Assembly: GCA_009746045.1 (NCBI GenBank)
Contig: RPFO01000034.1
Location: 981,786-1,045,785 of the forward strand
Reading direction: 5' to 3'
DNA from: Mesostigma viride
Taxonomy: Eukaryota; Streptophyta; Mesostigmatophyceae; Mesostigmatales; Mesostigmataceae
Length of the DNA stretch: 64,000 nt
Each line of letters starts with the position of its first letter. The stretch's first letter is position 1. Position numbers and translations under genes: made by a program. Below the pieces are notes generated by a model. The model ran no database searches. It was not told the origin of the DNA and worked only from the letters and a program-made list of their open reading frames with translations. Below are positions 21,163-64,000 of the stretch, piece by piece.

Positions 21163-21790
21163 TGTCCATGCCGAGTCTATCACGAAAAGTCCACGGGTGG
21201 CGGCCCTGCCGCGCGCGGCCGGGGGCACGCCAGGTGAGGACATATCGCCCAGGCTGGGCGGGCTTGGTGCCAGCTAGTCTATCTGATGTATCTACCTGAT
21301 CTGTGCGGGCCAGGTGCCCGGCTAGGCCCAGGCGCCTGTGCCTAATAATGTGGGAAACATAGGGCAAATCAGCGTACAAATCCTCATTACTAATGTGCAA
21401 ACCAAAGGGGATGTTAAGGGCCTGGCGCAGCATCTTGGTGACGGCGCCGTCGAGTCGTTGCTCCAGCTCCTGCGTCAGTGCCCACGTCTCGGCGCCGTAG
21501 GTCAGGATCGTCAGAATGACGACCTTGACGCTTGGACTGCTATGCAGGACAAGAAGAGGTGGAAGACCATTGTCCAGGCTCATACGCCCGCCCCTGTGGG
21601 CAAGCCCCCTCCCCCCAAGTGGAAGGGGCGCTTTGCTGAGTAGAATAGGTAGGGTTTTCGAGATTAGATTAGCTTAGAGTTAGATTAGTTCGGTTTCGCG
21701 GCTCTGCCCACCTCCATCCATCCAGCAAGGGAATATGTGCTACATGATCTCCCAACGGAGTCATGTTATAATTTAATTTAATTTCATGAC
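21163..21790 (+). mobile_element. LINE insertion with inverted 5' part
   Basis: Positions about 21,540-21,790 are a plus-strand LINE 3' end. The C-terminus reads AMQDKKRWKTIVQAHTPAPV and then KWKGRFAE plus stop at 21,641-21,643, followed by the 3' UTR, the signature CTCCCAACGGAGTCATGTT and an (AATTT)n tail. Positions about 21,163-21,537 are the preceding part of the same ORF on the minus strand: ILTYGAETWALTQELEQRLD, then TKMLRQALNIP and RRLGLAGHLARTDQ. The two parts meet head to head. This is the arrangement produced by twin-primed LINE integration. The minus part has no internal stop over about 120 codons, so the insertion is fairly young. Confidence 0.7.
21749..21785 (+). repeat. LINE-family 3' terminal signature, copy 6, with (AATTT)n tail
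   Basis: CTCCCAACGGAGTCATGTTA followed by AATTT units. Confidence 0.7.
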
Positions 21791-21972
21791 TGGTATCCTC
21801 CGACGTGAGGGACGCTTGTGGGTAGATGCCATGCAGACCAGCTGTGATATACAGATGGGTTGTGACATCGGGGTTATTGAAAGCAATGACATCATCAATG
21901 TATCGACATGTGTGGATAAAACACCTGATGAGAACATCATCTCCAAATTACTTAGGTTACTTACTCCAAATT

Positions 21973-23718
21973 TTAACCCGTGTTTTTTTTTTTAGAACGC
22001 GATATACTGCGTTGTAAGCTATTTATAGAACACGTCATAACATCTAGGGAAAATTTTTTTTCATAGTCATGTGTATACTTTCCTGAAAGCCCATAAATCA
22101 AAGGATTTTTTGAGCTACTCAGACCTACAATATGCTAATTCATTAGAGAGATACACTGGTTTGAATACAGGGGGGTCTGGCCATGACCGCGATTTGTTGA
22201 CCCTAGGTCACAAGTCATGTGCTTATTCACAAATGGTTCATGAAAAAAATCTGGCTTCTTGCACGAGCTATGGGCAACATATGCAGGCTCTGTGAAACAA
22301 AACTCAGGCCCATTGGGCCACTGGAGCTATTTTTTATTAGCATTACAATTACAACGCAGTACAACGCAGTGGGAAAAATGAGAGCCCTTCACAACATGAC
22401 CCAACGACACGAGCCCCATAAACGGGGATATCATGAGCTAGGAGGGTCAAAACGTTGATAACAGGTGTTGTATAAGTTATACAGCATCAAACATGCATCA
22501 AACATCATGACTGGATGACATAATATGACTGAATCAGGCAGCCATAGCCAAAGCATCATCCACTCTCACAACGTGTTGAGCACATGCCTCGTGGGAAGGG
22601 AGGCACTGGGTTTTCATTCCATAACGTGTGCAATACTGAAAGAAAGCGGCATGTGTAATGCAAGGCTTGGATAGGTTGAGTGATCCATGAGCTTACATGC
22701 AGGCAAAGATGACGCTGGAATGCATGCTAGCAAATGGTGGCAAGATGCTAACAACGCATGATTATACACCATGATTATGGGCACCTAGCTTATCTTCTTG
22801 CACAATCAACGCAGTATAAACCATCAATATCCAATCCTCACGATATATGCACGGCTTGACGACGTATAAAGCACCTAAATACTGCACAACTGCAGCCTGC
22901 TATGGCTGACATGCAAGCAACGTCGAGTAGGATGGCGGTCTTAGAGAGGCTGGGCAGAGGTCGGCAGAAATAAGTGGAAAACTGGCAGAAACTAGGTAGA
23001 AACACGATATACTTACGCCTGCAAGCACTATTGAGCCGGTGGCAGAGGCCATTTCCAGGGAAATACAGCATACCGTAGCAATAGCCACGGTCACGCCTTA
23101 CGCTATTTGCAGGCACCATCATGCCCGGAGCTACCCAATAAAAGTCTGCACAAATCTCGGTTTAGCCGAGAGTCCGGGCGTTCGGAATGAATAAACATGT
23201 GTTAAGAAGTCGAAACACCATGGAAATACCAAGCATGGTGCCGCAGCAGACCCGAGTCTTGGCGTAATAATATGTATGCCGGTTTCCAGGGGTTCCGCAT
23301 GAAAGTTGGGTGAGAAACTGGAAAAATCTACATTTCCTTTGCCCCAGTACCTCAACAAACTCGTAGAAACTTCATTATCAACCTTTGAACGCATCATCAT
23401 GGTCGTGCCACCCAACAGCCACTGAAATTCGCGCGAAAACTGGTGAGATCTACCTGCCGCCATCGCCGTCGTCTTCACCTTCGTCCCGCGAAAATGCCTG
23501 ATTTCAGTGGTACATATTTGTTTGCAGCTGTCACAAAAAAAATCCAAAAAATACCAGGATTTTTTCTTGAGTTGTACGGGATGTAAGGAGGCCGTCCACC
23601 GAGTTTCAGACCGAAAATCTCGTATCTACTGTGCCTGCCACGTGTCAGATTACAACGCGATACATCGCGTTCTAACCCTACAACGCGATACATCGCGTTG
23701 TAAAAAAACACGGGTTAA
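21973..23718. mobile_element. 1.75-kb inverted-repeat element with palindromic ends
   Basis: The left end TTAACCCGTGTTTTTTTT (21,973 on) is matched by AAAAAAACACGGGTTAA at 23,702-23,718 in inverted orientation. Just inside each end are words of the type AACGCGATACATCGCGTT: one copy on the left (21,995-22,015), two on the right (23,653-23,700). Related CAACGCAGT words lie near 22,350. The inside has no long open frame (largest about 138 codons, no recognised product), so it is a non-autonomous element. No clear target duplication was seen. Confidence 0.5.
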
Positions 23719-23823
23719 GGTTATGAAACTTTTGCTATTGAATTGCTCCATTTCTATTCCAAGTTTGTTATTCACATTCATGGCATGAGGCCACCGTTAG
23801 TTAATAAAGTGGAAACACAGCCA

Positions 23824-23828
23824 TTACA
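23824..23828 (-). promoter_or_regulatory. Possible TGTAA polyadenylation signal of the polyubiquitin gene
   Basis: On the minus strand TGTAA lies about 57 nt after the stop codon. TGTAA is the usual poly(A) signal of many chlorophyte algae. A five-base match is weak evidence on its own. Confidence 0.3.
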
Positions 23829-23884
23829 ATTATATCGTGATATCTCTTTACCAGTAGCGCTGCAAATGGGCAGACTGAACTACT

Positions 23885-27096
<3,212 letters not shown>

Positions 27097-27255
27097 TTAT
27101 CAAATACAAACTAGAATGGTCTCTACTCGCGTGTCGGTCTCTTTTTGCACAGGTCCTGTCCCCCCTGCAGCTCAGTTCCCCCCACACTCTCACAATTCAC
27201 AATACTCGTGGAGCGTGCGTGCTCGGATGCCCTTGACCTACCGGAAGAACCACCA

Positions 27256-27262
27256 ATTTATA
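27256..27262 (-). promoter_or_regulatory. Candidate TATA box of the polyubiquitin gene
   Basis: On the minus strand TATAAAT lies about 175 nt upstream of the ubiquitin start codon, within CTTATAAATTGG. Position and sequence fit a core promoter; no transcription start is known. Confidence 0.4.
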
Positions 27263-27623
27263 AGCGCGGGGGTTTTAGCAAGTGACGTGAGACCGCTGAG
27301 ACGTCGCGTCGATCGTTCAAACACAGAACAGGCAACGTGGACATGTAGATATGCGCTGATGTTGCCTTCTGGAAGACTGGACCTCTACAGAGAGGTCCAG
27401 TCAACGACTGGCAGAAAGTCCGCTAAGTACCACGTGCCGCGTTACCGGGAAATCCAACGGCATAATCCGGTGGCAGCCTGGTGGCAGAGCCAATTGCCTG
27501 CGGGCAAAGACGTGACAGAGTCTTGCATAAGTGACACAGTCAGCTCAGTCGCCTGTGGTTGGTGCGCGCGCAGGATATTATCAAGTAACGTGCGTGTTTG
27601 CAACTTGCCCGTTGAAACTCTAC

Positions 27624-27816
27624 GGCGGAGCCAATTTTCGGAAGAACCTCACCCTTATGCTTGCAAATTCGGGACAAATTCGGTGGATGTATGTATGTAT
27701 GGATGGATGGATTGACGGATTTTCATCCCCTATTCCTATGTTTTCTCACGTGTACGGCCTTATAAGCTTCGCCAATTCTGGCGAACCTAACGGTTCTTCC
27801 GAAAATTGGCTCCGCC
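27624..27816. repeat. 193-bp segment bounded by a perfect 25-bp inverted repeat
   Basis: The arm at 27,624-27,648 (GGCGGAGCCAATTTTCGGAA and GAACC) is the exact reverse complement of 27,792-27,816. No target duplication was seen. The segment contains no gene. It lies upstream of the polyubiquitin promoter and could be a small MITE or a cruciform-forming element. Confidence 0.6.
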
Positions 27817-27819
27817 AGA

Positions 27820-28775
27820 TTATCGAACGAAGACTCCAAAGAGTACGATTGAGTAGACCGTGGTGGCGTTACGAAGTTATGGACAAAATTACCTGTAGAC
27901 GTCCTACTCCCTGACGCCGTTGTCTGATATTTTCTTTTCGTAAGTAATTATAATCGAGAATCACAGGAACAGACTTGGACGGCCTGCTGGCCGCCTGCCG
28001 GCTGCCTTGGACTTCGGGTCTTGGGATAGTTTGGGATTATGCAGCCGCGGTCGACGCGACGGACTGGTTTCAGAGTTACAGCCTTTTCCATTATCTGACT
28101 TGTCTCGCTCTTTAATGTACAGCGTTGTGGATCGTGTTGTTGAATTATGGAGCGTTGTTAGGTCCTTCGAAGCCCGCCCGGCTTGCGTTGATACTCTGGC
28201 CTCAGTGGCCTGGGCTCGTGAACTGTGCCGTTCAAAACATACACGACTGACTCACGTGCCGGGCAGCGTATTCATGTGCGGCTCGTCGTCCAGGGCAAGA
28301 CTCCCCGATCTTTTTGGCGATGTTTTTGGCGATCCGATCGTCTTTGGGTCGCATGAGACCTTGGCGGCAACTACTCTTGCATGGCAGTAAGCTGGGGCTG
28401 GAACTTGTGTGCGACTTTGGCTTCAATGTAGCTGCCCTCCTTGTAGTATGTGAGAGAAGCCTGGGAGCTAGCGCCGGCACCGCCTTATAGTTACCGACTC
28501 GACATTACTGTTGGATCAGCCAATGCACATGGTGGCCCTCACGCATCTCCTTTGCGTCAGCTATTGTTGTATTGCACCCACATTAATTGGGCCTGCACCA
28601 TGATGCAGAGAGAGTCCTCCGTGGCCTGCCCACTTGTGGCAGTGAGAGTGCATGCTAGTCGAGGGTGCACTCCGTCCTTCTTATTGTGTGTGGACTGGGT
28701 TGGAAGTTACTCTATTGGCACCCACGTGATGCAGTAATGGTGGCCTGCTTTATTGATCCATGCAAGTTATCAATG
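27820..28775. other. Intergenic stretch, no gene recognised
   Basis: A plus-strand open frame of 127 codons (28,007-28,390) and its antisense resemble nothing I know and have no context supporting expression. No RNA gene was seen. Confidence 0.4.
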
Positions 28776-28895
28776 AGACAACAAAGTTGATTAATTAATT
28801 ACTTAATTAAGAACATAAGTCCGTTGGGAGTATACGGAACACACATCCCTGAGAAGGGGTAATACAGTCAGGGCTACATCCTGCACAGGTGGGTG
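28775..28895 (-). mobile_element. Truncated retroelement 3' UTR with signature, copy 7
   Basis: Read on the minus strand, the 3' UTR segment 'gtagccctga...ttctcaggga' is followed by ACTCCCAACGGACTTATGTT and a (TTAA)-rich tail (28,787-28,809). It matches the tails at 15.1 and 21.1 kb. Confidence 0.6.
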
Positions 28896-28940
28896 TGTTC
28901 AAGAAATTTCACTTTGACAGATCAGCTGAGGTATGTGATA

Positions 28941-29225
28941 CACCCCTAGTCCCACGTTTAAGATTTCCAGGTTTAAGATCTTGAGACCCAGGATTTTGAA
29001 ATTTCAGGTTTAAGATCGCAGGGCTGGTTTTGGGCAAAAAGATCTTAAAGTTGCTACAAATGGCTGGTCAGTGGTACGCAATACAGATTATGTACTCATG
29101 TATACCGCATCAGGTGAAAGATCCTACCGCTCTCAACTTTAAGATCAGCCCTGGATTTGATTTTAGGTTTAAGATCGCAGCCCTGGGTCGGCCGGACCCC
29201 AATCTTAAACGTGGAGCTAAGGGTG
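28941..29225. mobile_element. 285-bp MITE with TTTAAGATC repeats
   Basis: The left end CACCCCTAGTCCCACGTTTA is matched in inverted orientation by the right end (21 of 24 bases), and both edges carry TA, a possible target duplication. Inside, TTTAAGATC or its complement recurs at least six times. There is no coding capacity. Confidence 0.5.
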
Positions 29226-29400
29226 TAGGTGCTCACCACTAGACATCCCATGCAACTGCAAACTAATAAGTGATATGCCTCTCGGGCACTCGTGGACCGA
29301 ATCCTTACATGCAACTTCGATTCAGACTACGGTAGCCACCCCGGGTGTCCACGCACATTAGTTTATTCCCTTCATCGATCATTTCATCAACAGCATGTAG

Positions 29401-29420
29401 ACTGCGTCACGTGAGCATAA
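29401..29420 (+). repeat. Dispersed motif ACTGCGTCACGTGAGCATAA, copy 2
   Basis: Exact match to 20,119-20,138. A GGAATGGAATGG-like stretch also follows here, as at 20,165. Confidence 0.7.
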
Positions 29421-29751
29421 TTCTTAATGAAATGGGTGGTGGAATGGAATGGGTGCCTATCCAACCTCGAATTGCAGCGTTGCGGGCACATGCACTGTCC
29501 ACCCCTTGAAAATGCGCACTCCTATGCTTCCTCTGCTTCCAGCACAGCTTGGAAAACGTGGACAGCCTACGGTCCCGTGACGAACTGATCAATCCTGCTT
29601 GTTGGAGGCATATTTTTGGCATGGTTTGTTTATAATGCCAACATCAGTCCTGCACATTCAGGAGGGAAGGCGGTCTTGCTTGCTGGGCACGAGCACCCAG
29701 TGATCCTCTGATTGACTCGACCCCCAGCGTTCCTCTCATCAACTGATTGAC

Positions 29752-63649
<33,898 letters not shown>

Positions 63650-64000
63650 CTGATAGAACAAATAGGATATTAGGCAAGGTCGCACGAGAATGGTTTCTAG
63701 CAGCAGCAGGTCAGCGTGTAAATTTAACTGTTAGGATGTAAGGAGCATATGAACCCTGGCGGTTCGCGGTGACAGCCAGGCCATACTTAGGGAGCAGAGG
63801 GAGCTATGCCATAGCTTGAATTTAATCAGTTACCCATAACATACATAATATTAGCCACGTCATGGCGAATATTAAATTAATTACGCCATAGCATAACGCA
63901 ATTTAAGCGTCATTGCATGGATTAAATGTATCATGATGCACAGGAACAGCTCAGGGTCTGACTGTGACGCATATTCAGTCAGGTGGATGTGCGGAAGATG

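Noticed and set aside
28007..28390. 127-codon plus-strand frame between the two host genes
   Set aside because: No recognisable motif, no splice or promoter context, and antisense frames of similar length exist; chance is sufficient.

Overview
The window is nuclear DNA of a green-lineage (Viridiplantae) eukaryote, most likely a repeat-rich green alga. Three things support this. The polyubiquitin has the plant/green-algal residues (Ser19, Asp24, Ala57). The genes have many GT-AG introns of 0.3-5 kb. Minisatellites, LINE-type retroelements and DNA transposons fill most of the remaining space. I cannot name the species.

Region 1 (about 1-22 kb) is a graveyard of mobile elements. A minus-strand LINE (APE-type endonuclease, reverse transcriptase, short tandem 3' tail) is split in two (4.13-5.45 kb and 11.31-13.29 kb) by a 5.85-kb DNA transposon. 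That transposon has matching ends (TACACATCAATCCGA on the left; the right end is its inverted repeat with one mismatch) and a TA target duplication. It carries a zinc-ribbon/acidic protein gene (5.98-7.21 kb), a larger gene with a coiled coil and a Cys-x2-Cys motif (7.50-9.80 kb, probable transposase), and an opposite-strand ORF that looks like a PD-(D/E)XK nuclease. Further LINE pieces lie at 3.1-3.9, 17.8-20.1 and 21.2-21.8 kb. Pieces that look like LINE ORF1 lie at 13.4-15.2 and 20.4-21.2 kb. All of these share a 3'-terminal signature built around CTCCCAACGGAG followed by a variable AT-rich microsatellite.

Region 2 (22-29.7 kb) holds a 1.75-kb inverted-repeat element, a polyubiquitin gene on the minus strand (three exons, 12 ubiquitin units plus a Glu-Asn tail), and small inverted-repeat elements.

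Region 3 (29.75-64 kb) is almost entirely one minus-strand gene for a TARBP1/Trm3-type tRNA (guanosine-18-2'-O)-methyltransferase. I could place 24 exons (1,233 codons plus stop) with GT-AG boundaries whose phases all join in one frame. The 5' end lies beyond position 64,000. The last five exons form a complete SPOUT domain with all three motifs. At least ten of its 23 introns contain micro- or minisatellites. Others hold a plus-strand gene with a likely NYN (PIN-like) domain, a hAT-type MITE and a foldback element.

Functionally the two host genes are unrelated housekeeping genes (ubiquitin supply and tRNA modification). Everything else is repeat biology. Exon boundaries and family names were read by eye without database searches.
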